Counted from the first letter of the stretch, positions 43,035-54,340 are shown. The stretch: 64,000 nucleotides of DNA from Molossus alvarezi (GCA_037176705.1 CM073898.1:38815488-38879487); one strand, 5' to 3'. Notes: a model not told the origin generated them from the sequence alone. A program made the numbers and translations.

Positions 43035-43250
43035 GGTATTTGCTAGTGTGTACCTTGTGTCAGTCACTCTAATAGATGCTAGGTATGTAGCCATAGACAG
43101 CAATTCAAATGTGTCCCTGTCTTCATGGAGAGAGAGGAAGGGAGACATTAAACTATTGTACAAATAATTGTAGTTGAGCAAAATGCTACAAAGCAAGAGT
43201 CTGGGTGTCATGGAGGCATACAATGGGACACTTTGCACACCAACAGATGA
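43035..43250 (-). mobile_element. L2 LINE 3' end
   Basis: Reversed L2: GTATTTGCTAGTGTGTACCTTG..GATGCTAGGTATGTAGCCAT..CCTGTCTTCATGGAGAGAG. Confidence 0.6.
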
Positions 43251-43459
43251 TTTAAATGGAAACACAGAACATAGGTACTTTGCTCCCAGCAGTAATAAAT
43301 CTCCAGTGGGTCTCCTCTGAAGGGTTTATATGCACTCTACTTGTAGATGGAGGTCCTTGCTCCTCCAAGAGCTACAAGTATTTGAAGCAAATGTACAGAC
43401 AGGTTTGGGAGCTGTGTGCCCAGTGAGCCCAGAGGGTATCCGTAAGTCCCTCAGGGTAG
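43251..43459. other. Unique intergenic sequence
   Basis: Nothing recognised. Confidence 0.4.
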
Positions 43460-43474
43460 CAGAGAGATGCTCTT

Positions 43475-43727
43475 TTTTTTTATTTTATCCTCACCCGAAG
43501 ACATTTTTCCATTTTTTTCAAATAGAGTGGGAGGGAGAGAGAGAGGAAGAGAGGGAGAGAGAGAAATATCAACGTGAAAGGGACACATCGAGTGGCTGCC
43601 TCCCGCACAACCCCAACTGGGCTGGGGACAATCTGTAACTGAGGTACGTGCCCTTAGTGGGAACCAAACCTGGGTCTCTCTGGACCATGGGCCAACGCTC
43701 TAACCACTGAGCTAAACCTGCCAGGGC
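43475..43727 (-). mobile_element. Ves SINE, hairpin-tail subfamily
   Basis: Minus-strand, tail at left (TTTATCCTCACCCGAAGAC), head at right (GAGCTAAACCTGCCAGGGC). Duplication CAGAGAGATGCTCTT at 43460-43474 and 43728-43742. Confidence 0.95.
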
Positions 43728-43941
43728 CAGAGAGATGCTCTTAAAAAGAGAAATGCAGCAGAAGCCGATCCCCAGGGCGGAGACCAGAAAACAAGACTCT
43801 AACCAGCTCATACTTGTTAGGATGGCTATTGTCAAACAAGCCAAAAAACACCATTGTACATTCTCATTGTTGGTGGAAATGTAAATTGGTGTAGCCATTA
43901 TGGAAAACTGTATGGAGGTTCTTTAAAAAAATGAAAATAAA

Positions 43942-44070
43942 CTTATATGCATGTATGCGTAACCAATGGACATAGACAACAATGCTTGGCGGGGAGGGTC
44001 GGGATTGGGAGGAGGGTGTCTAGGGGGAAAAAGGAGAAACATCTGTAACAAAAATAAATTAATTTTAAAA
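43942..44070 (+). mobile_element. Bat L1/HAL1 3' end, 5'-truncated
   Basis: TTATATGCATGTATGCGTAACC, AATGGACATAGACAACAATG, G-rich segment, GGAGAAACATCTGTAAC and AAAAATAAATTAATTTT match the terminus of the 21.3-kb element in forward orientation. Confidence 0.8.
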
Positions 44071-44083
44071 CATTGAAAACAGA

Positions 44084-44330
44084 TTACTGGCTGGAGTGGC
44101 TCAGTTGGTTGAGCATTGTCCTGTGCACTGAAGGGTTGCCAGTTCAATTCCTGGTCAGGGCACATGCCCGGGTTGTGGGTTTAATCCCTGGTTGGGAGCA
44201 TACAGAAGGCAACCAATCAATGCTTCTCTGTCACATCAATGTTCCTCTCTCTTCTATGTCTTCTCTTTCTCTTTTTCTCTCTCTCCCTTCTTCTCTCTAA
44301 GCAGGTCGTTGGTTGAGGATTTTTTTAAAA
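44084..44330 (+). mobile_element. Ves-related SINE, GTTGGTTGAGC variant
   Basis: CTGGCTGGAGTGGCTCAGTTGG head, AGTTCAATTCCTGG B box, a body with AATCAATGCTTCTC and GTTGAGGAT end. Duplication ATTGAAAACAGA at 44072-44083 and 44331-44342. Confidence 0.9.
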
Positions 44331-44852
44331 ATTGAAAACAGAACTATCCTATCATCCAGCAATCCCACTTCTGGGTATTTATTCAAAAGCACTGAAATCA
44401 GGATCTGAAAGAGATATCTGCCCTCCTATGTTAACTATTCATGCACTATCCACAATAACTAAGATGTGAAAAAAATCTAAATGTCTATCAGTAGATGAGT
44501 GGGTAAAAAAAAAAAAAGTGTTATATGCATACAATGGAATATTATTCAGCCTTTAAAAAGGAGGAACTCCTGTCATATGTGACAACATGGATAAACCTTG
44601 AGGACATTATGCTGAGTGGAATAAACCAGTCACAGAAGGACAAACATGGCATGAGTCCACTTACATGAGGAATTTTAAATAGTCAAGCTCTTAGAAGCAG
44701 CAAGGGGAACGGTGGTTGTCAGAGGCTGGGGTGGAGGGGACAGGGAGGTGCTGTTCCACAGGTGTAAGATCTCAGTTATGCAAGATGAATAAGTTCTAGA
44801 GATCTGCTGCACAACAATGTGACAATAGTTAACAATACTTCAAAACACTTCA

Positions 44853-45058
44853 GTCTGACCGGTGTGGCTCTGTGGTTGAGCGTCGACCCATGCACCAGGA
44901 GGTCGCTGGTTTGATTCCCGGTCAGGACACATGCCCAGGTTATGGGCCCAATCCCCAGTGGGGGACATGCAGGAGGTGGCCAGTTGATGTTCTCTCTCAA
45001 TGTTTCTATCTCTCCCCCTCACTTCTCTCTCTAAAATCAATGAAGGAAAACAAAATTT
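44853..45058 (+). mobile_element. Ves SINE, '-ATCAATAAA' subfamily
   Basis: GACCGGTGTGGCTCTGTGGTT head, GGTTTGATTCCCGGTCAGG, AAAATCAATGAAG end. Duplication AAAACACTTCA at 44842-44852 and 45059-45069. Confidence 0.95.
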
Positions 45059-45184
45059 AAAACACTTCAAAGTTTGTTAGGAGGCTAGATCTCATGTTAA
45101 GTGTTCTTACCAATAAAAGGAGGGAAGGAAGAAAGGGAGGGAGGGAGGAAGAAAGAAGAAAAGAAAGAAATTAAGACTTAAGAC

Positions 45185-45642
45185 CAAGGGTTGACAAATG
45201 ATAGCCTATGAGTGAAATCCAGCCCTCTGTTTGTTTTTGTAAATAAAGCTTTATTGGAACACAGTCACACTTGTTCACTTATGTAGTCTATGGCTGCTGC
45301 CTTTATGCTACAAAAGCAAGTTGAGTAGTTGCGACAGAAAACGATGTGACTCACAAAGCTGAAATTCCTGACCACCCTGTGTCAGTTGTTGATCATCTTG
45401 GTGTTCTCCACATCTCTGCTCGTGATAGTCTCCAACTGGAAAGCCTAAAACATCTCTCCACTGCCTGTCAGTCTGTCAGTTAATCCACAGACTGGGTTTA
45501 GCCTTACTAACCACCATTCTAATTCACATGTTCTAGGGTTACTATTTGCAGTAAGGTAGTCACCAGGCTCCTGTGGATATTAAATGTAAATTTAAATTAA
45601 TTACATCTGGCCCTTACTAAAAGAATTTTGCCACACCTCGCC
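45185..45642 (-). mobile_element. hAT-Charlie (MER1-type) element with internal interruption
   Basis: CCAAGGGTTGACAAATGATAG, GTAAATAAAGCTTTATTGGA, ACACAGTCACACTTGTTCAC, GAGTAGTTGCGACAGAAAAC, and near 45600 CATCTGGCCCTTACTAAAAG, CCACACCTCG as the opposite end. About 200 extra bases (about 45370-45590) interrupt it and are not identified. Confidence 0.65.
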
Positions 45643-45810
45643 TTAGATTCCTCAGAGCTCTTACCACCACACCAGCATAAGTCCATACTTCTACTTGGAC
45701 CGCTTTGGAGGGACGGAGGCGAAAACCCGAACAAAATGTCCAAGTGCTAAGGACCCCAGAGTGCACTCAAAGCACCTGTGAGCCAGGCTCTGTTTAGGAA
45801 ATATAAGTAC
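45643..45810. other. Unique intergenic sequence
   Basis: Nothing recognised. Confidence 0.4.
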
Positions 45811-46045
45811 AGCCCTGGCCTGTTTGGCTCAGCAGTGAGAGTGTCGGCCCACAGACCAAAGAGTTGCAAGTTCAATTCCGGTCAAAGGCATGTACCTACG
45901 TTGCAGTTCAGTCCCCAGCCCTGGTTGGGGTCATGCAGGAAGCGACTAGTTGGTGTGTCTCTCTCACATCGATGTTTCTCTCTCTCTCCCTCCCTCCCAG
46001 TGAAGATAGTTGGAAGAATATCCTCAGGTGAGGATTAAGAACGAA
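45811..46045 (+). mobile_element. Ves SINE, hairpin-tail subfamily
   Basis: GCCCTGGCCTGTTTGGCTCA head, CACATCGATGTTTCTC body, ATCCTCAGGTGAGGATTAAG end followed by a GAA-rich tail. A clear duplication was not resolved. Confidence 0.9.
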
Positions 46046-46055
46046 GAAGAAGAAG

Positions 46056-46235
46056 AAAAGAAGTATCACTGCGTTTAGCCCTCACATCAACTTGTCAGGT
46101 AGGAACAACCATCCTCATTTTGCACTTGAGAAAACCGAGACCCAGAGGTGGTGAGTGGATTGCTGAAGTGGCAGAGCCACACTTGAACTTAGGTCTGCCA
46201 GGCTGTGTGCTTCCAACCCTGCCTTCACCACACTG
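46056..46235 (-). mobile_element. MIR SINE
   Basis: Reversed MIR: CTCATTTTGCACTTGAGAAAACC, GGCAGAGCCACACTTGAACTT, AGGTCTGCCAGGCTGTGTG. Confidence 0.7.
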
Positions 46236-47150
46236 CTGCTTAAAACGCTGCTGCTGAATTACTGGGAAGAACTCCCTCACTTGGATAAACAGATGATCGG
46301 TAGGAACTATACCAAGTGAATTCACTCTGCACACCCTATCATACCAGGCTGGCCCCGGAGCCCAGTGTCACTACCTGGTCCCTGGAGGCTTGGGACCTTG
46401 GAGGGTCAGTTGCCGTAGGGCTCCTTGCTGAACTCTCACAGTTGTGTGATGCAGTACGGGTGAAGGGGGGCACCATTCAGAAGAATGTTTGCTTTTTAGA
46501 AGACCATCGAAGACCAAGTGCTCCCTGCCGGTTTTTATCTCCCCGACAGTCACATTATAAACACTCATGCTCTTCATGTCGGTGGGGGAACCAGACTGTG
46601 AGGCAGTTCTGGAGACCACATCAACTAAGAACAGCGATAAGACCAGGGGATGTTTCGTTCAGAGAAGACAAGACCTGGTGAAAGCATGCCCGCTGTGCAT
46701 TTTCTGCAGGAAGCCTTGCGTATCGAGAAGAACAGCCTTCTAGAGTTGAGAATGAAAACCAATATAGTTGGAATAAAATGGAGGCATATTTTTGGCTCCA
46801 ACGACTGTAAATATCTAACAATGCAATGTTGAGATGATAAGCCCACCCAACCCTGACGGTGTCCAAGCAAGAGCTAGATAATGTCTGTCTGGGTGCTGTG
46901 GCATGGATTTCTGAAAAGTGTAAAAAGTAAGACTAGTTCACCTCTACGGTCCCCTCTGATGCAAAGAGCCCACAATTCTGTGAACAAAGAGACCAGTCTG
47001 AGGACCACATTGGGAAAAAAATAGTGCTCTAAATGAATTTGCTCTTTCCAAGTCCTTCCACATTGTAATCACAACATCTTACAAAAAGCTAGTGCCCATT
47101 TTCAACCAAGCCCCAGGCATTGGTGGTCACAATCCAGGACTAACCAAGTA
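46236..47150. other. Unique intergenic sequence
   Basis: About 0.9 kb. Open frames near 46316-46870 on both strands overlap each other and show no domain. Confidence 0.45.
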
Positions 47151-47211
47151 TTTATAATTACAAATTTATCATTATAATTACAAATTTATCATTATAATTA
47201 CAAAATTATAA
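47151..47211 (+). repeat. 20-bp AT-rich tandem repeat, three copies
   Basis: Period-20 repeat of TATAATTACAAATTTATCAT, the third copy diverging to CAAAATTATAAG. Confidence 0.93.
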
Positions 47212-48054
47212 GAAGAATGGTCTTTCAGTTTGTCAAGTGAAACTGCAAGGCTTTGGAATAGGCAGCAGGAAATAGATGATCAAATGATAATATTAACTAA
47301 CATTTACACTAAAATTTGACATTTACAGGGAGACTTGCGATCCAATTAATCTTCACAGCAGCCCTGCAAAGGAAGCAAGACACATTAGTCATTACCATCC
47401 ATTTGCACAGTACCAGGTTGCCGGGTTCCCCCACAATTGCAAATGGCTTACAGACCTAACCAGTGACACCTTGAAGACAGTACGGACCACAATGGTACGT
47501 ATCATTTTGATCAATGCCCTACAGAGACTAGCTGAGAATTTAGGACTACTGGCTAAAATTTGTTTGCAGTTTTTATAATGCCAGTGGTCACTTGCAGGAG
47601 AGAATACATTGCTCAGAACATCATGTGCTTACAGTACACACTTTTTACAAGCCTACTGAGGTCTTCCAGTGCTTGAATTTTTAGAATGAGTTTCACATCC
47701 TAAGGGTGCATTCATCTTGGGAGTCTAGATATTGCAGCAGATAATGATCAAGGCTTATGCCATTTAAATATAGGTTGTCATTATTGTTTACCACACATAT
47801 CAGTGGTATTGGATTTTAGATCCTGTTTTCCCATCAGGTCTGCACTGAATCATCTCTCTGTCACAACACTGGCCTTTGGAGGCGCCCAGAAGGAAAACAA
47901 CGTGCAAATATTAGTTAACCTACGTGCTGATTACAGGATGTTAATGAGCCCGAACCACTGGAGATAGCCATCTTTGCTTCCAAAACTGGAAAACATCCCT
48001 CATCAGATACATACCTACCAGCATTTAAGGCAGGCAAAGCTTTTATTTAAAGAA
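47212..48054. other. Unique sequence with weak MIR
   Basis: A decayed reversed MIR may lie near 47300-47440 (CACAGCAGCCCTGCAAAGG). No gene recognised. Confidence 0.4.
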
Positions 48055-48176
48055 TAGGGTTACTAGACTAATTGTGGTGGTCACTTCATACATGTGTTGA
48101 ATCACTGTGCTATACACCTGGAACTAATATAATACTGTATACCGACTATAATTAAAAATTTTTTTAATTAAAAGAA
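48055..48176 (+). mobile_element. L1MB-type LINE 3' terminus
   Basis: TTGTGGTGGTCACTTCATAC, GTGCTATACACCTGGAACTA, ATACTGTATACCGACTATAA. Confidence 0.8.
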
Positions 48177-48194
48177 AAGTATTGGGCGGACAGA

Positions 48195-48390
48195 TACGGG
48201 GTAAAGAAGGAGCGTTCCAGGCAGAGGAGCTGTTTGAGTAAAGGCAGGAAGGTGTGGAAGTGAAGAGCCTCTTCAGTTTAACCTGAGCGCGGATGTGTGC
48301 AGGGAGCACCAGGAGGCTGGGCGGCTCGGAGCTGTGACGAGAGGTCCCGCTGAGGGCAAGCGTCAGAGAGTACGCAGTGCGGTGGTCCGG
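48195..48390 (-). mobile_element. L2-type LINE fragment
   Basis: Reversed block AGCGTTCCAGGCAGAGGAGC..TGAGTAAAGGCAGGAAGG resembles L2 internal 3' sequence. Confidence 0.45.
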
Positions 48391-50629
48391 TGCTTCTCAA
48401 ACATGCATCTCCTAATGGGAGAACAACAGCACATCAGACGTTTTTTAAATTACCAGATAAAGCATGCCATTTATAAAGCTCTAGAACGGAGTTTTTAACC
48501 GAAAATGTACTGTCTTAGGGTCAGTCTTTCTCAAGACATGCCTCGTGTTGGTCACCAATGACCCCACTGGCGGGCAGAAGGGATGTTTCATAGCTCTTCT
48601 TCCTCCACTCCTGCTCGCCGAGGACAGGTGGGGATGAGGGGTTAGGAGGTTTCTTCTGAAACATCTTGAGTTTTTCTTCCATTACAGACAATGGAAACCA
48701 GAAAACCCCAGGAAAAGCTCAAAGATCTGCCTTGTCTCGGAAATCCTGACATGGCCCCAACAGGAAAGTCAACACGGCCTTCCTCTTGGTAATCGTTTAC
48801 AAAGATGCTGCAAGTGCTTCAGGGCAGAGCAAAAGGAGGAAGGAAGGTGGAAGTACTTTCCCAGTGGTAGGGATGGGAGCAAGTTAGCCTTAAATCCTGC
48901 CCTATTGGCCTGGCCGATGTAAGAGAAAGCTGTAACCATCCACACCGAAGTGTCATTGACTAGAGCTAAATGCATGGCTTCGTCTAATTTTTTATCAGGG
49001 GACTCCTAGAGTTAAATGCTTTAGTTCAGTCCAGCTGGAGGATATTGTATTCTGGGGCTACACTAAAGAGGAGACACCCTGACCTAGCAACTGGAAGACC
49101 TGGGTTCTTTCCCTGGTCCTGCAACTCTAAATTTCAGCAACATCTTATCTTCTCTGCACCTGACATTCATCTGGAAGAGGAGGGAAGCTGCACTTGGCTG
49201 TTTGTATAATCCCTGCCACCACTGGTCTTCAGTGACCCGGCAACGCCTGCTCCAAAGCCGGCTTCGTGGAGTGACAGTGTCCTGAGCAGTGGTCACAGCA
49301 CCACCACCCCACCTCCCAACCCCCGACAACTGGTTTCACCTAAAATACTATGTTTAATTCCTGGTGCCACTAGCATTTATTTTTGCACTTGGCCAGGGTA
49401 GAGAGGTTTCACTATAAACAAGAAAGAAAATGATCTAGGAAGTAAATGGTCTCACCTGGTTGGAATGAAAGAGGAAGGTTCAGTCATCATCCCCTCATCA
49501 GCATGATTGACAACGTGTATGCGACAAAGAAAAGCAAACACCATCAATCGCTTTAAGGGATTTCCATTTGGGTCATTAAGGTTGGCCAATCCCATACTCA
49601 GCTCACAATCAACACTTTGTCTCCCTACCCATTGCCCCAACTCTGTTGACTCCCCTGTGTCATGTGCACATTGTCAGTTTCCCTAACCACCGGTCACTGT
49701 GTGATTCTCTCTGAGGGCAAAGGCCTCAGTTTATTGTTCTCTACCTAATCTTTGTTTTCTGTCAAGTCCATTCTGGGGAAATAACTAAAAGCACACAAGG
49801 CAAAGTACATCACTCTTCCTCTGGAGGCAAGGGGAAAAGCTTCGGTTGCTCCACTAACCATCAGCTACTTGGTAAAAAAGAAATCAGAGCAGTGGCCCCG
49901 TCAAAGGCAAGCCAGGAGAGAAGGATACTGGCCTTACATACAGACGATGAATCTATAACCTGTAAGGTCCTCGCAGAGGTGAAACGCATTCTCCCAGGTG
50001 GCAGCTGCTGTAGCAACACCGGTAACACTCCGGGGGCTCGTCTTCCTCCTCGCGACACTGTCTACAGCAAAGCTGTGGATCCAGAATAAACCAAGAGGAT
50101 GGGCTGCTGTCACAAGGCCCATGAGCTGTACATCTCCAGGAAAGAACGGTTTCCAAGTGGTTCCTCCTACAGGGTAAGAAATAAGACTGTGGACTAGAAG
50201 TAACAGAACGTGGCAGCAGGGAGAAATGGAGGTGGAGAGAGCTAAAGGCCGAGGGGGAGAAAAGACACAGCAGTATAAATATTGGGGAGACAAAGGGCCA
50301 CGCCCATATATCTCAGCTGCCTTGAGAGAGTGTCACTGAGTATAGCAAGATTGCACAATTCTGGTATTGATTGCCCCAAGTCATTACAATAAAAATTATG
50401 TATTTAATATGCAAATTTAAGAAACCAAGACTATACTACAGAAGTTTAAAGTCTTTGAATTTTTCTTTCAAGAGGTAAATTTCAGATGCTAGGAAAAACT
50501 ATGCTATTTGGAATATGTCATTCCCTGAGAAGGCTAGAAAGCTAGAAAAATAGAATGTGAACATATATAAGAACTGGCTCTAAGTTTCTTCCTTATTGTG
50601 CATCTTTATTGAAACAACTAAGTATCAAG
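48391..50629. other. Long unique stretch with one MIR
   Basis: A plus-strand MIR-like segment lies at about 49072-49165 (GACCTAGCAACTGGAAGACC..TCCTGCAACTC). No gene recognised in about 2.2 kb. A 119-codon minus frame (49934-50293) has no recognised domain. Confidence 0.45.
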
Positions 50630-50641
50630 TGGTGATTTCCA

Positions 50642-50888
50642 GCCCCGGCTGGTTTGCTCAGTGGTTAGAGCATCAGCCTGTGGACCAAGGGGTTGAGGGT
50701 TCGATTCCCTGTCAAGGGCATGTACCTGGGTTGTAGGTTTGGTCCCCCACTTGAGGTTGTGCAGGAGGCAACCGATCAATGTGTCTCTCTCGAATGTTTC
50801 TCTCTTTCCCTCCCTCCCTTCCACTCTATCTAAAAAATAAATGGAAAAATATCATCAGATGAGGATTAACAAACAAACAAACAAAAGA
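50642..50888 (+). mobile_element. Ves SINE, hairpin-tail subfamily
   Basis: GCCCCGGCTGGTTTGCTCAG head, GGTTCGATTCCCTG B box, ATCATCAGATGAGGATT end with one stem mismatch, AAC-rich tail. Duplication TGGTGATTTCCA at 50630-50641 and 50889-50900. Confidence 0.95.
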
Positions 50889-50900
50889 TGGTGATTTCCA

Positions 50901-51964
50901 CAAATGAGAAAAAGAAAAAAAGTTTTACGTGTACAATATTGATGATGATTACATAAGACAGACATTTCACTAGCATTGTGGACATTGTATACAAAAACTC
51001 CTCTGAAGAGCTAATGATAGGCCCTAGGGAATTCTGGTCCTGGCACTGCATCAACAACACCTGCAGCTACTCTCCAGGTATCAAAGGCTATGATCCTCCC
51101 AGAGGGGTTGCTGACAGCCCAGCCTCTGAAAGCTTCCAAAATCAATACTGATCACTAGACAATGACATTTAGAGGACATCAGACACTAGAATGAATGACT
51201 GTGTCAGGATGTCATTTGCCAGAACCAAATGCTTGCATTTCCAAATGTCAAACCCTTCTCAGGAGCAGATGTGTGACAACGCAGGCCCGGCCGCAGCCGT
51301 GGAAACTGTTTTGCAAGCTGCTGTCGTTAGGCAAGCACCACTCCTAAGGCCAGCGTCAGTGTGTAATTAAGACAGGTTTCAACTCCTCACACAACTCGCC
51401 CACTGTCTAAAAGCATGTTAAAAGGAGAAGAATGCATGCAATAAAATGAAATGGGGCAGAATTAACAGTTTCCAGGTAGGCCATGTTATCAGAAAACTGG
51501 GCCTTCTGGAAGCAGCGGGACAGAGGCCCATCTCCAGTGCCCCCGAGGCCACTGGCCTTCGTCCCTCTGAACAAGTGGTCCAGTGGGGACGTAGGGGGCC
51601 TTGCTGCCTCCCCAAAGTGCAAGGGGGACAGGGACCTGAGTGTGTGATACGTCTGCCCCAGACAATTCCTTCCTTTCCTGAGTTTTGTTGTCTTCCACAT
51701 AGGTGGGAACCAGGAAGAGGCAAGCTTCTGTACAAAAAAAGGTGGGTTCAGTCTCAGACGGTAGTTCAGCCAAAGACCAAGAAAAGGAGGGTGCATGGTG
51801 CCCGCCTAAGCACACAGGTTGGGTTGAGCATAGGCGCTGTGGGCGCCGGGCTCAGCACCACGCACTCTGCAGGCCCCTTTTCTGTCAAGAGCTGCCTTCC
51901 CTGGGCAGAGTCAGAAACCTGAGGAGAGTGGCTAGGGGCTGGGGGCGGAGCAGCAGGGCACGGC
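50901..51964. other. Unique intergenic sequence
   Basis: Opposing open frames of 105-158 codons (51407-51922) overlap on both strands. None resembles a known protein and codon use looks incidental. Confidence 0.45.
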
Positions 51965-52420
51965 TTTGAGCAGGGTTACCATCTGGCTCTATCACTGATT
52001 ACCTGGGTCGCCTACACCTTTTCCCTGGAGTTCTCTGAGCCTAAGTTTCCACAAGTATAAGGGGGGACTAGTGACCCCAGCTTTCATATCTGTTTTAAGA
52101 ATTCAAGATATGGAAGTGGGGAACAGACTGACAAACCCCAGAAGAGGGAGTGGTGGGGGAGAGATAAACCACAGAACTTACATGCATGTATGCATGACCA
52201 ATGGACATGGACAACAAAGCTGGGGACAGGGCAGGGAGGTAGGGGGAGGGGGAATCAGTGGGGGGAAAAGAAGAAACATCTGTAACAAAAATAAATAAAT
52301 TAATTAAATAATAAAAAAAGAATTCAAGATAATATAATATTTAGCAAAGTGATTGTCAATAGGAGTTACTCAATAAATAGTAACTATTATTGTTACTAAT
52401 AAGTTACCATTTATTAGTAA
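51965..52420 (+). mobile_element. MIR SINE split by young L1 tail
   Basis: ATCTGGCTCTATCACTGATTACC..CTCTGAGCCTAAGTTTCCAC, then after 52317 GTGATTGTCAATAGGAGTTACTC and AATAAATAGTAACTATTATT, the MIR 3' end. Confidence 0.7.
52111..52317 (+). mobile_element. Bat L1/HAL1 3' end, 5'-truncated, clean insertion
   Basis: GAACAGACTGACAAACCCC, CATGCATGTATGCATGACC, AATGGACATGGACAACAAAG, G-rich run, AAACATCTGTAACAAAAAT, A/T tail. Duplication AAGAATTCAAGATA at 52097-52110 and 52318-52331. Confidence 0.92.
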
Positions 52421-53425
52421 CTAATACTAACGCTCATTACTGTAGGAATGATTAAGAGGGAAGTAAGAAGAAAAGAGTTATTGGCATAAACTATGAAATG
52501 GGCTTCACTTGTAAAGAAAGATTTTTCAAACTGTCATCTAACTCCCCCACAGAAAATGTTCACCAGGGCAAAACCCTGCCTCTCTCCAAGGCATGAAGAG
52601 TCTGTAAACATCCTTCTTGTAGTTAAGTACGTTTCCCACAGCCTTGTGATTGGCAGCAGGCAAGTCTCATCCTGCTTTTGTGGGCAGGAGAAACTGAGGT
52701 ACAAAAGATCACTGATTCTCTGAGTGAGTCAGAGACGCCACCCAAAAATAAACCCAGGAACATCAGTCTCTGCTCTTTCTGGACTCAAACTGTTCCAACA
52801 AATGATTGATGTTGGTAGAAATGCCAATTTCAAAAAAAGAAAGACTAGTTCTACAATGTCAATCCCTATGTTTTTGGCAACCAGGAATGTGACCTGCAGA
52901 AGCCCCAGCTGGTCTTCCAGCACCATCCTGTGCCAGCCTCTCCTCCCTCGGCTGTGTCTGGTTCTCAACCGTGAGCAGGAGCTCAAACAGACCGAGCCCT
53001 ACCGCACACCTTCCTCCCGCCGCCGTGTGGACTCACCGTCGTGTTCACTCCAGGCATCTGCCTACCCCTCAGGTCTTGGTTCTCGCACCGCCTCTCCAGT
53101 TCTCGGGAACACCCCTTTCCACCCAGCAGGCTAGCGTAGGTTCGGTTCACAGAGCCTGGGCCGAAACAGGCAGAGCGCCCATGCTTGTTGTAAAAGGAAC
53201 CGGCTTCATCAGAGACCAGCCAGTTTCCACCAGTTTGCAGGCCTCCACGTTGGGCTTTATTTCCCACTTGCTATTTTCTCATCTCTCTTGGTCTGGTGCC
53301 TCCTGCATACACACCTCTGGACAAGGACCTTCGAAACGTGGAACCCTCACAAAGTCCCAAGGTGGGGGGAGGCCGGAGCCTGTGGCCAAATGGCTGCCAG
53401 AGACGACTGAATTCGTGCTCCCACT
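52421..53425. other. Unique intergenic sequence
   Basis: About 1 kb. The longest open frame in the window by recognised start (52971-53648, 225 codons) begins here but runs into the next Ves SINE, so it is not credible as a gene. Confidence 0.5.
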
Positions 53426-53440
53426 AGAACTGGAGCCTGG

Positions 53441-53691
53441 CCCTGGCCGGTTTGGCTCAGCGGTTAGAGCGTCAGCCTGCGGTCCAGAGAGACCCTGGTT
53501 CGGTTCCCACCAAGGGCATGTACCCTCGGTTGCAGTTTGTCCCCAGCCCTGGATGGGTCGTGTGGGTGGCAGCCACTGGATGTGTCCCTTTCACGTCGAT
53601 GTTCCTCTTTCTTTCTCTCTCTCTCTCTCTTCCACTCTATCTGAATAAGAAATGGAAGAAGGTCCTCAGGTGAGGATTAAAAAAAAAAAAA
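53441..53691 (+). mobile_element. Ves SINE, hairpin-tail subfamily
   Basis: CCCTGGCCGGTTTGGCTCAG head, GGTTCGGTTCCCACC, CACGTCGATGTTCC, TCCTCAGGTGAGGATT and A-tail. Duplication AGAACTGGAGCCTGG at 53426-53440 and 53692-53706. Confidence 0.96.
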
Positions 53692-53706
53692 AGAACTGGA
53701 GCCTGG

Positions 53707-53837
53707 AATCCCTTGTCATCTAGTTGGATAGTGTCCTGATCTGTACATTTAGGAGGATAGTCTAAGTGAGGCTTTTATAAACAGGTTTGGTGCCTAGCAG
53801 TGTCTTGAACAGAGTAGGGACAAAAATATCTCTTGGA
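53707..53837 (+). mobile_element. L2-like LINE 3' terminus (weak)
   Basis: GTGCCTAGCAGTGTCTTGAA..GATGAATAAATATG resembles the L2 end. Short and diverged. Confidence 0.4.
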
Positions 53838-53855
53838 TGAATAAATATGCATTTT

Positions 53856-54050
53856 TAAAAATATGTTTTTATTGATTTTTTTTAGAGAGAGAGGAAGGGA
53901 GAAAGAGAGAAACATCAATGAGTGGCTGCCTCCTACACGCCCCCTACTGGGGATGGAGCCCACAACCCAGGCATGTGCCCTGACCAGGAATTAAACCAGA
54001 CCTCTCAATCCATGGTAGGACACTCAATCCATCGAGCCACACCGGCTGGG
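53856..54050 (-). mobile_element. Ves SINE
   Basis: Minus-strand with T-rich tail at left, GAATTAAACCAGACCTC B-box complement, GAGCCACACCGGCTGGG head at right. Duplication TGAATAAATATRCATTTT (one mismatch) at 53838-53855 and 54051-54068. Confidence 0.93.
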
Positions 54051-54109
54051 TGAATAAATATACATTTTATCAGCACTCCTATGCTCTTATTTCATGTCTT
54101 GCTACTTTT

Positions 54110-54325
54110 TTTTTTTAATCCTCACCCAAGGATATGTTGTTATTGATTATTGGGGAGAGAGAGAGAAATTTTGTATGAGAGAGAAACATCAGTTGGTTGC
54201 CTCCCATACATGCCCAGTGGGGGATTGAATCCACAGCCTAGGTATGTGCCCTGACCGGGAATCAAACCTGCAACCTTTTAATGTATGGGCCGACGTTCCA
54301 ATCAACTGAGCCACCTGGCCAAGGC
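54110..54325 (-). mobile_element. Ves SINE, hairpin-tail subfamily
   Basis: Minus-strand with AATCCTCACCCAAGGATA hairpin remnant and head GAGCCACCTGGCCAAGGC. Imperfect duplication TGTCTTGCTACTTTT / TGTCTAGCTATTTTT at 54095-54109 and 54326-54340. Confidence 0.9.
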
Positions 54326-54340
54326 TGTCTAGCTATTTTT

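Larger units (their letters stand above)
43790..45180 (+). mobile_element. L1MA/MB LINE ORF2 end plus 3' UTR with three insertions
   Basis: AGGATGGCTATTGTCAAACA, GGTGGAAATGTAAATTGGTG, then after insertions CCAGCAATCCCACTTCTGGG, AATGTCTATCAGTAGATGAG, ACAATGGAATATTATTCAGCC, CATATGTGACAACATGG, TCAGAGGCTGGGGTGG. It was interrupted by a young L1 tail and two SINEs. A purine-rich GGAA/GAAA tract lies at 45118-45172. Confidence 0.85.

Noticed and set aside
47151..47211. CRISPR-like direct repeats
   Set aside because: Contiguous tandem units without spacers, in a mammalian repeat landscape.
50400..50425. TTTAATATGCAAAT motif reminiscent of bat Helitron ends
   Set aside because: The surrounding sequence does not continue as a Helitron and no CTAG-terminated hairpin end was found.
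51407..51922. Overlapping open frames on both strands
   Set aside because: Several frames open over the same interval, typical of chance in GC-rich DNA.
52971..53648. 225-codon open frame on the plus strand
   Set aside because: Its last third is a Ves SINE read through head and CT tract, and the first part has no recognisable domain.
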